Shown piece by piece: positions 36,499 through 47,120 of a stretch of 64,000 nucleotides of DNA. The position numbers and the translations under genes were made by a program. The notes under the pieces were generated by a model. It did not search any database. It was not told the origin of the DNA and saw only the letters and a list, made by a program, of their open reading frames with translations. Positions within the stretch are counted from its first letter, which is position 1. The number at the start of each line of letters is the position of its first letter. Source of the DNA: Mediterraneibacter faecis JCM 15917 (GTDB lineage Bacteria; Bacillota; Clostridia; Lachnospirales; Lachnospiraceae); assembly GCA_001312505.1 (NCBI GenBank), contig BBDW01000002.1:186001-250000 (forward strand). The letters run 5' to 3'.

Positions 36499-39146
36499 AT
36501 GAGCAAAGAACTCGCAAAGACTTACGATCCGAAACAGATCGAAGAGAAACTCTATGAGAGATGGTGTGAGAACAAGTATTTTCATGCTGAAGTAGACAGA
36601 AGTAAGAAACCATTTACAACAGTAATGCCGCCTCCGAATATTACAGGAAAGCTGCATATGGGACATGCACTTGATAATACACTGCAGGATATTCTGATCC
36701 GTTACAAGAGAATGGAAGGATATAACGCACTGTGGATTCCGGGAACAGACCATGCAGCAATCTCTACAGAGGTTAAGGTTACAAATCAGCTCAAAGAAGA
36801 GGGAATCGACAAGAAAGAACTCGGACGTGAGGGATTCCTTGAGAGAACATGGCAGTGGAAAGAAGAGTACGCAGGAACAATCGAGAACCAGCTGAAGAAG
36901 CTTGGTATTTCCTGCGACTGGGACAGAGAGCGTTTCACAATGGACGAGGGATGTTCCAAAGCTGTAGAAGAAGTATTCATCAACTTATACAACAAGGGAT
37001 ATATTTACAAAGGTTCCAGAATCATCAACTGGTGTCCGAAATGTAAGACATCTCTGTCAGACGCAGAGGTAGAGCATGAGGATCAGGACGGAAACTTCTG
37101 GCATATTAAGTACCCGATCGTCGGAACAGACCGTTTCCTTGAGATTGCAACAACACGTCCGGAGACACTGCTTGGAGATACAGCGATCGCCGTTCACCCG
37201 GATGATGAGAGATACAAAGATATCGTAGGAAAGATGGCAATCCTTCCGCTTGTAAATCGTGAGATTCCGATCGTTGCAGATTATTATGTAGACAAAGAAT
37301 TCGGAACAGGTGCTGTTAAGATCACACCGGCACATGACCCGAACGATTTCGAAGTAGGAAAGCGTCACAACCTTCCGGAAATCAATATCATGAACGATGA
37401 TGCAACAATCAACGAGAAGGGCGGAAAATACGCAGGAATGGATCGTTACGAGGCGAGAAAAGCAATCGTAGCTGATCTTGATGAGCAGGGATACCTTGTA
37501 AAGGTTGTTCCTCACATGCATGCAGTAGGAACACATGACCGTTGTGGTACAACCGTTGAGCCGCTGATCAAACAGCAGTGGTTTGTAAAGATGGATGAGC
37601 TTGCAAAACCGGCGATCAACGCACTGAAGACTGGTGAACTTCGTTTCGTACCGGAGCGTTTTGACAAGATTTACCTTCACTGGCTTGAGAATATCAAAGA
37701 CTGGTGTATCTCCCGTCAGATCTGGTGGGGGGGACACAGAATTCCGGCTTATTACTGTGATGAGTGCGGTGAATTTGTAGTTGCGAAAGAAGCGCCGGAG
37801 AAATGCCCACACTGTGGATGTACACATTTCACACAGGATGAAGATACACTTGATACATGGTTCTCTTCAGCATTGTGGCCGTTCTCCACACTTGGATGGC
37901 CGGAGAAGACAGAAGACCTTGACTACTTCTATCCGACAGACGTTCTTGTAACTGGATATGATATCATCTTCTTCTGGGTAATCCGTATGGTATTCTCAGG
38001 ATATGAGCATACAGGAAAAGCTCCGTTTAACACAGTACTGATCCACGGTCTTGTAAGAGACTCTCAGGGACGTAAGATGAGTAAGTCTCTTGGAAATGGT
38101 ATCGATCCGCTTGAGATCATCGACAAGTACGGTGCAGATGCCCTGAGGCTGACACTGATCACAGGAAATGCACCTGGTAACGATATGCGTTTTTACAACG
38201 AGCGTGTTGAGGCAAGCCGTAACTTTGCAAACAAAGTATGGAATGCATCAAGATTTATCATGATGAACATGGAGAAGAACATTGTAGAAGAACCGGAAGA
38301 CTTCGTGCTCAAACCGGCAGACAGATGGATTCTTTTCAAGGTAAACAGCCTGACAAAAGAAATGACAGAGAACATGGATAAGTTCGAACTCGGTATCGCA
38401 GTCCAGAAGGTGCATGACTTTATCTGGGATGAGTTCTGTGACTGGTATGTAGAAATCGCAAAATATCGTATCTACCATGCGGAGGAAGATCTCAGTCCGC
38501 AAACTGTGCTCTGTGGGTACTTAAGACAGTACTTGGACAGGCACTGAAGCTTCTTCATCCATTTATGCCATTTATCACAGAAGAGATTTATGGAGCACTT
38601 GTACCGGAGGAAGAGTCACTGATGATGTCAAGCTGGCCGGTATACAGAGAGGATTGGGAGTTCCCATATGCTACAGAAGTTATTGAGCATGTAAAAGCAA
38701 TCACACGCGGAATCAGAAATATGCGTGCTGAGATGAATGTTCCGAATAACAAACGTACAAAGGTTTATATTATCAGCAGTGATTCAAAACTGCTTACAGC
38801 ACTTGAAGTATTCAAGGAATCTGTAAAACCGTTGATGCTGGCAAACGATATTATTCTTCACTATGAGAAGAAAGATGTTGCTGATGATGCAGTATCTATC
38901 GTTGTTCCGGGAGCAACAGTTTACCTGCCGCTGGAAGACCTTGTAGACTTCGAGCAGGAGAGAGAAAGACTGAAGAAAGAGGAAGAGAGACTCAACAGCG
39001 AGATAAAGAGAGCACAGGGAATGCTTGCAAATGAAAGATTCACAAGCAAAGCACCTGCAGATAAAGTTCAGGCTGAGCGTGATAAACTTGAGAAATATAC
39101 AAAGATGCTTGAGCAGGTAAAAGAGAGAATCGATAGTCTCAGATAA
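36499..39146 (+). CDS. valS: Valyl-tRNA synthetase, one-base frameshift
   Basis: This essential class I synthetase has about 882 residues when repaired. Motifs: [15 protein letters not shown] (HIGH), the editing domain ([12 protein letters not shown]), SRQIWWGHRIP (here WWGGHRIP because of a seven-G run at 37727-37733), and KMSKSLGNG (KMSKS). The frame breaks at about 38499: CCG GCA AAC TGT GCT would join AEEDLSP to [16 protein letters not shown], so one G is missing. The second part carries [12 protein letters not shown] and the C-terminal coiled coil. An essential gene is unlikely to be truly broken. AAAGGAG precedes ATG 36499. Confidence 0.95.
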
Positions 39147-39233
39147 CTGTGGGGGGGGAGAAAAGCTGCAAAAAAGCAGGAAACTGTAAACAGCAGTTTA
39201 GACACAGTATCAGGTATTAGACGGCAAAAAGTC

Positions 39234-39276
39234 GCACGGCAGAAAGGAGCTAAGATCCCATGCCGTGCATTTTGCC
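39234..39276 (+). terminator. Hairpin between valS and the LTA-synthase-like gene
   Basis: GCACGGCA pairs with TGCCGTGC, followed by ATTTTG. Just after valS, at 39151, there is a run of eight G. Confidence 0.6.
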
Positions 39277-39295
39277 TATAAGAAAGAGGTTATAG

Positions 39296-41516
39296 ATGAA
39301 GCGGATTCATATTAAAAAACCAGATGTCAAAGGATTTTTTACAAAGGTCAAAAATCTGAAACCAGAAGATATCAAGAGACACTATCAAGAGAAAAAAGCA
39401 AGACGCCAGAGGATCCTGGAAGAAAGAAGAAACAGTAAATTTGCGAAGAAGATGCAGCCGGTTTATAAGTGGATGAACAGATTTTCACTCGTTCTTCACT
39501 ATCTGCTGGCCTGTGTTTTGAACTTTTTGATCGAGGTGATCTCAAGGCATTCCTTTTTTGAAGCATGGAGCTACATGACAGGAACACCACTCGTGTTTTT
39601 GTTTAACGCATTTTTAATATTTGCAACATTTATGATTGTGTATTTGTTCCGCAGACGTGTATTTGTCAGAATCCTTCTCTGTGTATTCTGGCTGTTTCTG
39701 GGAGCATGTAACGGGTATCTGCTCCTGAAGCGAGTGACACCGTTCAATGCGCAGGACTTGAAAGTTCTGTCAGATGCTTTGGAACTGACAAGCAATTACT
39801 TTAATGGCTTTGAGATCGTGATGCTAACCATTGGAATCGTTGCTGTTGTTTTGTGGGTGATTTCCATGTGGCGCCGCGGTGGGCAGTATACTGGAAAGAT
39901 GCACCGCATTATTGCAGTGATCGCTGTTGTGGCATCCGGATTTGCCTATGTAGGGCTTACTGATGTTGCAATCGACAAGAGAGTGATCTCAAATTATTTT
40001 GGAAATATCGCATTTGCTTATGAAGACTATGGATTTCCATATTGCTTCGCAGCAAGTTTATTTAATACAGGAATCAATCAGCCGGCCGGTTACAGTGAAG
40101 AGACGATGGCGGAGATTAACAAGGATGGATGTCTTAACGTGAGTGAGACAAGCCGTTCGAAAGAGGAGCTGCCGAATATCATGTTTGTCCAGTTGGAATC
40201 TTATTTTGATCCGACAGAGGTAGAATGGCTGCGATTTTCCGAGGATCCGATCCCAAATCTCAGAAAGCTTTATGCTGACTATTCTTCCGGATATTTTAAA
40301 GTTCCATCTGTCGGAGCAGGTACAGCGAATACAGAGTTCGAGGTGCTTACCGGAATGAATATGCGTTTCTTCGGACCGGGAGAGTATCCATACAAGACTT
40401 ATGTGAAGACGACACCTCTTGAGAGTGCGGCAAGTGCGCTTTCATCCCTTGGATATGGTGCAGAGGCACTTCACAACAACGGCGGTAATTTCTACAGTCG
40501 TGCCAAAGTATACAACAACATGGGATTCGACCATTATACAAGTAAGGAATTCATGAATATCTTAAAGACGACTCCGAAGGGATGGGCGACAGACGATATT
40601 CTTGTTCCGAACATCATGGAGTCTTTGGACACAACAGACGGAACAGACTTTGTATGTACGATCAGTGTGCAGGGACATGGAGATTATCCGACAGAGCCGA
40701 CCTTGGAAAATCCGGAGATCAATGTAACCGGAGTGGAAGATGAAGGCAAGAGAAATGCATGGGAGTACTATGTAAATGAAGTCCATGAGATGGACAAATT
40801 CGTTGGACAGCTGATCGATGCAATCGAGCAGAGAGGGGAACCGACAGTGCTCGTATTCTACGGAGACCATCTCCCGACACTTGGTCTGGAAGCAAAAGAC
40901 CTGAAAGGAAAATATCTGTACAATACGAATTATGTTATCTGGGACAATATTGGACTGGAAAAGAAAGATGGGAATATCGCTGCTTACCAGATTATGGCAG
41001 AAGTCTTTGATCGTTTGGATATTCATACAGGAACTATTTTCAATTACCATCAGCAGAGAAGACAGACAAAGAATTATCTTGCTGATCTGGAATTACTCCA
41101 GTATGATATCATGTACGGAAAACAGTATGTATACAAGGACAGTGGAGCTCCAATCACAGAAGGACATATGGTCATGGGGGGTAAAGGATGCGACGATCAC
41201 CAGTGTTGTGGAGCAGCTGAAAGGAACTTATAGCATTTACGGAGAGAACTTTACAAAACAAAGTAAGGTTTATATCAACGGAGAGAAGCAGACAACAAAA
41301 TTCCTGAACAATACAAGACTGGATCTGAAAGAGTCAGAAATCAAAGATGGCGATCAGATCATGGTTGCGCAGTGCGGTTCAAGCAATACAATCTTCCGTA
41401 CATCGAAGACTTATGAATATACAGGAGGCCAGCTTGTAGAAGTGACAGACCAGGATACGGATGTTGAGAATGGAAGACAGGCCTTTGTAGAACAAAAGGA
41501 AGAAAAGAAAAAATGA
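39296..41516 (+). CDS. LTA-synthase-like membrane sulfatase-fold protein, frameshifted at a G run
   Basis: This protein of about 739 residues has a basic N-terminal cytoplasmic part, about five membrane segments (residues 60-230), and an extracellular sulfatase/LTA synthase domain. PNIMFVQLESYFDP carries the metal site, SVGAGTANTEFEVLTG the catalytic Thr, and SVQGHGDY plus VFYGDHLP further ligands. It should transfer glycerol phosphate or a similar group to lipid or wall polymers. The frame breaks at the six-G run at 41176; five G give HMVMGVKDATITS and continue to 41516. The tail is extracellular and Lys-rich at the end. It overlaps folC. Confidence 0.85.
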
Positions 41517-42814
41517 CCTATAAGGAAATCGTAACCTATATAGAAGAAATTCCGAGATTTACAAGAAAGCACTCTCTGGCTCATACCAGAGAGATGCTTC
41601 TGTTTTTGGGAAATCCGCAGAATGGAAAGAAGATCATTCATGTAGCGGGAACGAATGGAAAAGGTTCTGTATGCGCTTATCTGGATGCGATGCTCAGGGC
41701 AGAAGGAAAAAGCACCGGATTGTTTACTTCACCGCATCTGGTGAAAATGAATGAACGGATTGTTCTGAACGGAAAGCAGATCAGTGATGAGGATTTCTGC
41801 GAAGTATTTGAAGAGACCATGCAGGCTGTCCGCAAGATGCAGGATGCAGGATTGGAGCATCCGACATTTTTCGAATTCTTATTTGCAATGGCGATGAAAG
41901 CTTATGACAGAGCAGGAATGGAATACATTGTCCTTGAGACAGGACTTGGAGGTCGGCTGGATGCAACAAGTTCTGTAGAACCGGTCGCCTGCGTGATCAC
42001 ATCGATCGGACTGGATCATATGGAATATCTTGGTGATACAGTGGAACAGATTGCGGGAGAGAAAGCAGGAATCATCCGGCCGGAAGTTCCGGTGTTCTTT
42101 GCACAGACAGCACCGGGAAGTGATTCTGTAATTGAAAAAACAGCAGAAAAAGAAGGCTGTTTCTGTAAAAAAATAGGGAAAGATGCGTACGAAATTCTTG
42201 GAATTGAAGATAAACATATTGCATTTTCCTGCGCAAGTGCTTATTATGGAACTACCACGTGGAAATTAAATAATATTGGAACCTATCAGCCGGGGAATGC
42301 ACTGCTTGCGATGGAAGTGATGCGTTATCTTTTCAAAGAAAACGGTCATCTACAAGAGTGGAGAACAGCACTTGCAAGGGTGAAATGGGCAGGAAGAATG
42401 GAAGAGATTCTTCCAAAAGTATACGTTGACGGAGCACATAATGTGAGTGCCATTCAGGCATTTGCAAGAAGTGTTCCGAAGAATCCAGATGGAAATATTA
42501 TTTTATTTTCGGCGGTAAAAGATAAAGAATATGAAGAAATGATTTCGTATCTATGTAAACATGCTGATGCGGAAGAATATGTAGTAACATTGATCGACGG
42601 AGATCGTGCGACAGACGCACACATTCTGGGTGAACTGTTCCGGAAATATACAGAACAGCCGGTGACTGTGATTGAATCTGTCAAAGAGGCAATGCAGTAT
42701 GTATTGCGGATTCAGGGGGGGAGAAGAACGGTATATTGTCTCGGATCTCTTTACCTGACAGGAATGATCAAAGAGATTATACAGGAATCTTTAAGCGGAT
42801 GTGGGGAGGTTTGA
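41513..42814 (+). CDS. folC: Folylpolyglutamate synthase / dihydrofolate synthase
   Basis: This ligase adds glutamate to folates with ATP. The 433 residues show VAGTNGKGSVCAYL (P-loop), TSPHLVKMNERI, FEFLFAMAM and LETGLGGRLDATSSV, then DGAHNVSAIQAFA in the C-terminal domain. The start overlaps the previous gene's stop by four bases. A seven-G run adds one Gly in RIQGGRRTVY. Confidence 0.93.
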   Translation: MTYKEIVTYIEEIPRFTRKHSLAHTREMLLFLGNPQNGKKIIHVAGTNGKGSVCAYLDAMLRAEGKSTGLFTSPHLVKMNERIVLNGKQISDEDFCEVFEETMQAVRKMQDAGLEHPTFFEFLFAMAMKAYDRAGMEYIVLETGLGGRLDATSSVEPVACVITSIGLDHMEYLGDTVEQIAGEKAGIIRPEVPVFFAQTAPGSDSVIEKTAEKEGCFCKKIGKDAYEILGIEDKHIAFSCASAYYGTTTWKLNNIGTYQPGNALLAMEVMRYLFKENGHLQEWRTALARVKWAGRMEEILPKVYVDGAHNVSAIQAFARSVPKNPDGNIILFSAVKDKEYEEMISYLCKHADAEEYVVTLIDGDRATDAHILGELFRKYTEQPVTVIESVKEAMQYVLRIQGGRRTVYCLGSLYLTGMIKEIIQESLSGCGEV

Positions 42815-42820
42815 TTGCAG

Positions 42821-42970
42821 ATGCTTAATTATGAAGAAGAACTCAAAAAATTCAAGCCAAGTCTCGAGGTGGACCAGATTGAGGAAGCTGTTTACAAGGA
42901 AGATCTGACAGATATGCAGGATATCGTAAAAGAGGTTATGGCAAAGAAAGAAAAAACGGTGAGAAGATAG
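42821..42970 (+). CDS. Small 49-residue acidic protein
   Basis: This small ORF is compact and highly charged: it begins MLNYEEELKKFKPSLEVD and includes EDLTDMQDIVKEVM before a basic end (KKEKTVRR). It has no membrane segment. GGGGAGG lies upstream of the ATG at 42821, and the gene fits tightly between folC (6-base gap) and the TPR gene (20-base gap), so it is likely real and co-transcribed. I do not know its function. Confidence 0.7.
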   Translation: MLNYEEELKKFKPSLEVDQIEEAVYKEDLTDMQDIVKEVMAKKEKTVRR

Positions 42971-42990
42971 AAAGATAGTGGTGGGTATAA

Positions 42991-44475
42991 ATGGATTACA
43001 CAAAGAAGATCATGTATCAGTCAAATTCCTGGTACAATGATGGACTGCGCAAAGCCCAGGTGAGAGATATGTCCGGGGGGGCAATTGTTTCCTTGCAGCA
43101 GAGCCTGCAGTATAACAGGGAGAATATTGCGGCGCGGAATCTTTTAGGTCTTGTGTATTATGGCATAGGGGGGGAAGTTTCAGAAGCTCTTGTGGAGTGG
43201 ATCATCAGTAAGAATCTGTGCCCAAGAGACAATATTGCAGATTATTATATTAAAAATGTACAGAATTCAGCGAATGAATTAGAATCACTGAATCAGGCAA
43301 TTAAGAAGTTTAACCAGTGTCTGGTTTACTGTCAGCAGAACGGGGGGGAAGATCTTGCGATCATCCAGTTGAAACAGGTGATCGCGTCTCATCCGACATT
43401 TTTGAAGGCGTATCAGCTTCTGGCTCTGATCTATATACAGATGAATCAGAATACAAAGGCAAGACAGATTCTTATAGAAGCAAAGAAATTAGATACAACA
43501 AATGAACTGACACTGACCTATTTGCAAGAAGTTACAAAACAGCGTGGCAGATATGGGAAGAATGCAGAGAGAAGTTTCCGGAAACCAAAAAGTGCGACAG
43601 TAGAATACAGTCTTGGAAATGAGACGATCATTCAGCCGAAACGTTCTAAGATCCGGGATATGGCACAGCAGCTTGCATTTGCCAATATATTGATCGGAAT
43701 GGTTCTTGGTGCTGCTTTGATCTGGTTTCTTGTTGCTCCGGCGGTGAATCAGAACCGCTCGGAGAAGTTAAATAATCAGATGCGTGCATACAGTGAACAA
43801 ATCAACACACTGGAAGCACAGGTGAGTGCCCAGACAAGAACACTGGATCAGTATCGAACAGCCGGAGACGAGGCACAGAAAGCAGTTGATCAGGCAAAGG
43901 CAACATCTGACAGCTATGAGAAACTGCTTCAGGTTTCAAGTCAGAGCCGTTCCGGAGAATATAGTTATACGGATATGGCAGACGCGCTGCTTGAGATTAC
44001 TAGAGATTCTCTTGGAGACAGTGGAAAAGAGATGTATGATACACTTTCTGATTCTATTTTCCCAACAGCATGCAGGAGAAGATATGCAGCCGGTGTAGAT
44101 TCACTGGAATCAGAGGACTATGATCAGGCGATTGAGTACCTGACAAAGGTTGTGAAGATGGACGAAAGTTATAATGATGGACAGGCTATTTATCGTTTGG
44201 CACAGGCTTATCAGGGAAAAGGTGATACAGAGAATGCAAAGACCTGGTATCAGAAGATGGTAGATACTTATAATAATTCCAGATATATTGAGGATGCGAA
44301 AAAGCAGCTTGCAATTCTGAATGGAGATGCCAGTGCAGATACAAGTTCAGATACAAGTGCAGATAGTAGTTCAGTATCAGAGGACTCTGAAAATTCCGAT
44401 GACTCCAATAGCTATGATAATTCTCAGGATAATGGAGATTACGATAATTCTGACAATACAGAGGATAACGAATAA
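42991..44475 (+). CDS. TPR-repeat membrane protein with coiled coil
   Basis: This 494-residue protein has N-terminal TPR repeats (about residues 15-185), a single membrane segment (FANILIGMVLGAALIWFLVAP, near residue 235), a coiled coil after it (NQMRAYSEQINTLEAQVSAQ), further TPR-like repeats (DYDQAIEYLTKVVKMD, YQGKGDTENAKTWYQKMVD), and a low-complexity Ser/Asp/Asn tail. It probably scaffolds proteins across the membrane. Three seven-G runs add Gly (MSGGAIV, GIGGEVS, NGGEDLA). A terminator follows. Confidence 0.8.
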   Translation: MDYTKKIMYQSNSWYNDGLRKAQVRDMSGGAIVSLQQSLQYNRENIAARNLLGLVYYGIGGEVSEALVEWIISKNLCPRDNIADYYIKNVQNSANELESLNQAIKKFNQCLVYCQQNGGEDLAIIQLKQVIASHPTFLKAYQLLALIYIQMNQNTKARQILIEAKKLDTTNELTLTYLQEVTKQRGRYGKNAERSFRKPKSATVEYSLGNETIIQPKRSKIRDMAQQLAFANILIGMVLGAALIWFLVAPAVNQNRSEKLNNQMRAYSEQINTLEAQVSAQTRTLDQYRTAGDEAQKAVDQAKATSDSYEKLLQVSSQSRSGEYSYTDMADALLEITRDSLGDSGKEMYDTLSDSIFPTACRRRYAAGVDSLESEDYDQAIEYLTKVVKMDESYNDGQAIYRLAQAYQGKGDTENAKTWYQKMVDTYNNSRYIEDAKKQLAILNGDASADTSSDTSADSSSVSEDSENSDDSNSYDNSQDNGDYDNSDNTEDNE

Positions 44476-44486
44476 GATTACGAAGG

Positions 44487-44518
44487 AAAAGGATATGCGA
44501 AGAAGCATATCCTTTTTT
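44487..44518 (+). terminator. Terminator after the TPR membrane protein gene
   Basis: AAGGATATGC pairs with GCATATCCTT around GAAGAA, followed by six T. Confidence 0.9.
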
Positions 44519-44576
44519 AGCGTACAGATTCAGGTAATTAAACGGAAAATGAGAAAAGCAGGAGGCATGAAAATAT

Positions 44577-44904
44577 ATGAGATATCAGGTAGAGGAAAAT
44601 TGTCTGACGATCTATCTTCCAAGAGAGGTAGACCATCATAATGCAGATGAAATAAGGAAAGAAGCGGATGCAGTGATCAGCAGAAATCATATCAGATATG
44701 TGATCTTTGACTTTGACAGGACAGATTTTATGGATAGTTCAGGAATTGGAATCATTATGGGGGGAGGTATAAGACCGTCAGTCTGATCGGAGGAGAAGTC
44801 TGGGCGGTACATACGAACGAAAGAATCCGGAAGATTCTTACATTTTCAGGAGCAGCAAAGATTATGCAGATTTATGAGGGGGGAAAAGTGATGGAGGCGA
44901 GTAA
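44577..44904 (+). CDS. spoIIAA: Anti-sigma-F factor antagonist SpoIIAA, frameshifted at G runs
   Basis: This STAS-domain protein (about 107 residues) binds SpoIIAB when unphosphorylated and so frees sigma F in the forespore. MDSSGIGIIMG contains the phosphorylated Ser. The frame breaks at the six-G run at 44759-44764; four G give GIIMGRYKTVSLIGG, matching the family. A second six-G run at 44878-44883 again alters frame; with four G the gene ends YEGKSDGGE at 44904, overlapping the spoIIAB start. AGGAGG precedes the ATG. Confidence 0.9.
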
Positions 44905-45361
44905 TACACAGAATAATGAGATGGAGATCCGCTTTGACAGCAGATCAGAAAATGAGGGATTTGCCAGAGTATCGGTAGCATCCTTTTTAACACAACTCAA
45001 CCCAACGGTGGAAGAAGTAGCAGATGTGAAGACTGCAGTGTCAGAAGCTGTAACAAATGCGATTATCCACGGATATGAACAGAGAGTAGAGAAAGTAAAG
45101 ATACATTGTAGTATAGAAAACCAGCTTTTTACAGTAGAAATATCGGACCGTGGAAAAGGTATTGCAAATGTGGAAAAAGCAATGGAACCGATGTTTACAA
45201 CAAAACCGGAGGATGATCGGTCAGGAATGGGATTTTCTTTTATGGAAGCATTTATGGATACTGTGGAAGTAGAGTCAAAGGTAGGGGGGGAAGGAACCAG
45301 TGTAAAAATGACTAAGACAATAGGTAAAGGGAGCAGAATATGGACGACACAATCGCTTTAA
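44891..45361 (+). CDS. spoIIAB: Anti-sigma factor and serine kinase SpoIIAB
   Basis: This GHKL-fold kinase holds sigma F and phosphorylates SpoIIAA. The 156 residues include DVKTAVSEAVTNAIIHGYE (N box), EISDRGKGIANVEKAMEPMF (G1 box) and RSGMGFSFMEAFMD (G2 box). A seven-G run gives KVGGEGTSV with one extra Gly. The ATG at 44891 follows the G-rich site, and its frame is also open upstream. It overlaps sigF by 22 bases. Confidence 0.93.
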   Translation: MEASNTQNNEMEIRFDSRSENEGFARVSVASFLTQLNPTVEEVADVKTAVSEAVTNAIIHGYEQRVEKVKIHCSIENQLFTVEISDRGKGIANVEKAMEPMFTTKPEDDRSGMGFSFMEAFMDTVEVESKVGGEGTSVKMTKTIGKGSRIWTTQSL

Positions 45362-46059
45362 TCAGAAAGTCACATGACGGAGATAAAAAAGCGAGAGAAG
45401 AACTTGTCGAGAAAAATATAGGTCTTATCTGGTGCGTAGTAAAGCGATTTTATGGAAGAGGTGCAGAACCGGAAGACTTGTTTCAGATTGGAAGCATTGG
45501 ACTGCTTAAGGCAATTGATAAATTTGATCTTTCTTATGAAGTACAGTTTTCAACCTATGCTGTTCCAATGATATCAGGAGAAATCAGGCGTTTTTTGAGA
45601 GACGACGGAATGATAAAAGTCAGCCGTTCATTGAGAGAGCTGTCCTATAAGAGTCTGCAGGCGAGAGAAAAGATGACCAGGATACTCGGGAGAGAACCGA
45701 CATTGAAAGAATTATCAGAAGAGCTTCAGATAGATTGTGAGGAGATCGTCCAGGCAATGGAGTCTTCAGTGGAGGTAGAATCCATATATAAGCCGATCCA
45801 TCAGAAAGAGGGAAGCGAGATTCTTCTGATGGATAAGCTGGAAGAAAAAGACAGACAGGAAGAAAAGGTGCTTGACCGGATTGTATTAAAAGAAGTACTG
45901 GAAACACTTGAAGCGAAGGAACGGACGATCATTTATCTGAGATATTTTGCAGGAAAGACGCAGGCTGAGATAGGAAAGAAAATGGGAATGTCTCAGGTGC
46001 AGGTGTCAAGGACAGAAAAAAAGGTGCTGGAGCGGATGCGGAAAGAAATGAAGCGGTAG
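45340..46059 (+). CDS. sigF: Forespore sigma factor SigF
   Basis: This 239-residue sigma-70 family member directs early forespore transcription. Region 2 is GRGAEPEDLFQIGSIGLLKAIDKFD and FSTYAVPMISGEIRRFLRDD. Region 3 is KVSRSLREL. Region 4 is ERTIIYLRYFAGKTQAEIGKKMGMSQVQVSRTEKK. The classical spoIIAA-spoIIAB-sigF order confirms it. It faces spoVAB with only three bases between the stops. Confidence 0.95.
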   Translation: MDDTIALIRKSHDGDKKAREELVEKNIGLIWCVVKRFYGRGAEPEDLFQIGSIGLLKAIDKFDLSYEVQFSTYAVPMISGEIRRFLRDDGMIKVSRSLRELSYKSLQAREKMTRILGREPTLKELSEELQIDCEEIVQAMESSVEVESIYKPIHQKEGSEILLMDKLEEKDRQEEKVLDRIVLKEVLETLEAKERTIIYLRYFAGKTQAEIGKKMGMSQVQVSRTEKKVLERMRKEMKR

Positions 46060-46062
46060 AGT

Positions 46063-46482
46063 TTACCATCTTTTCCAGAAAAACAATCCAGCTCCGATTC
46101 CTTTCCCTAATGCAACCATTACCACAAACACTGCAAGATACCGGACAATTCTTGCCCGTCTCATAAAAATAGGAAACACATTCAATATTTCTGCAAGTGC
46201 CATTGCCCAGCAACCAACAAAAATCCCTCCGAAAAGTCCATAAATTGTAAGAAATATCATCTTTCCAGGAAGATTAACTTCAAAAATCTGAAACAGGTTT
46301 CCGAGGATCGCACCGGCTGCTACCATATCTTCATAAATTAAAATATGATTGCCGGTATGGGTACGATCTGCAAAATCTGAGATCACACCAAGTTCCACAA
46401 TGAAAGAAAAGACACCGCCAGCTACTACCATTCCGGCACTTAAACCAAGCAATGCCAGGAAAATTGTCTGCAACAAGTTCAT
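46063..46482 (-). CDS. spoVAB: Stage V sporulation protein AB
   Basis: This 139-residue membrane protein has about four hydrophobic segments: FLALLGLSAGMVVAGGVFSF, the central IFLTIYGLFGGIFVGCWAMALAE, and VRYLAVFVVMVALGKGIGAG. With SpoVAA it belongs to the SpoVA group linked to spore dipicolinate and germination. It overlaps spoVAA by four bases. It is convergent with sigF. Confidence 0.88.
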   Translation of the reverse strand: MNLLQTIFLALLGLSAGMVVAGGVFSFIVELGVISDFADRTHTGNHILIYEDMVAAGAILGNLFQIFEVNLPGKMIFLTIYGLFGGIFVGCWAMALAEILNVFPIFMRRARIVRYLAVFVVMVALGKGIGAGLFFWKRW

Positions 46483-47120
46483 TTTCCGACCTCCAGTTCT
46501 TTCTTTTGCCGTGCTGCATTTTCCACCAGAGTTGTCTGGATATCATTTTCATAAAGACGCATCTGTATTTCCATCGGTGTAGGATCTACTGTAAAGCGTT
46601 TCTTACCAAAGTGATTAAAAAATATTAGAATTCCGATTGCAAGCCCTATGGAATACGTGACTTCCAGAACAGAAAAACCATCTGTCTTCTTTCCCATGAT
46701 CAGTTCATAAATCTGACCAAATAGCTTCGTTACCCCCCCAACATCATTATTGAATGCCATGATCGAGAAGGCAGATCCAAAGAAAATCACTGCTGATACC
46801 AGCACTACTTTTAAAATGTGCCAAAGAAGAGGTGGTGTTTTCTGATTTTCATAAGTAACGATAATATCTGTTTCGCCCAGATTCTGAATCTCCAGCCGGG
46901 GATACTGTTCATGAATACAGGCAATGATTTTCAACACGGAAATTACATAGCGCTGTTCTTTTTCCTCCCGGATCTTCAAGATCCGCAAAGTTTTTACTTT
47001 CATCAGGATGGTCTTGTCTGAACACTCCATACTCAGGAGATCTCCTAACATGATGTTTTGCTTTGATACCTCAACATTCCTGTCTGCTTTGAGATAAAGA
47101 GTTGTTGATTCAGATGCCAT
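46479..47120 (-). CDS. spoVAA: Stage V sporulation protein AA
   Basis: This 213-residue protein has an N-terminal soluble domain (TTLYLKADRNVEVSKQNI, a SpoVAA signature) and C-terminal membrane segments beginning VVLVSAVIFFGSAFSIMAFNND. YELIMGKKT follows. A seven-C run on the plus strand adds one Gly in NDVGGVTKLFG. Its start overlaps the stop of the small upstream gene, so translation is probably coupled. Confidence 0.9.
   Translation of the reverse strand: MASESTTLYLKADRNVEVSKQNIMLGDLLSMECSDKTILMKVKTLRILKIREEKEQRYVISVLKIIACIHEQYPRLEIQNLGETDIIVTYENQKTPPLLWHILKVVLVSAVIFFGSAFSIMAFNNDVGGVTKLFGQIYELIMGKKTDGFSVLEVTYSIGLAIGILIFFNHFGKKRFTVDPTPMEIQMRLYENDIQTTLVENAARQKKELEVGK

Noticed and set aside
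44740..44910. Programmed ribosomal frameshift in spoIIAA
   Set aside because: There is no slippery heptamer with a following structure of the usual kind; the G-run length anomaly explains it and occurs in many unrelated genes.
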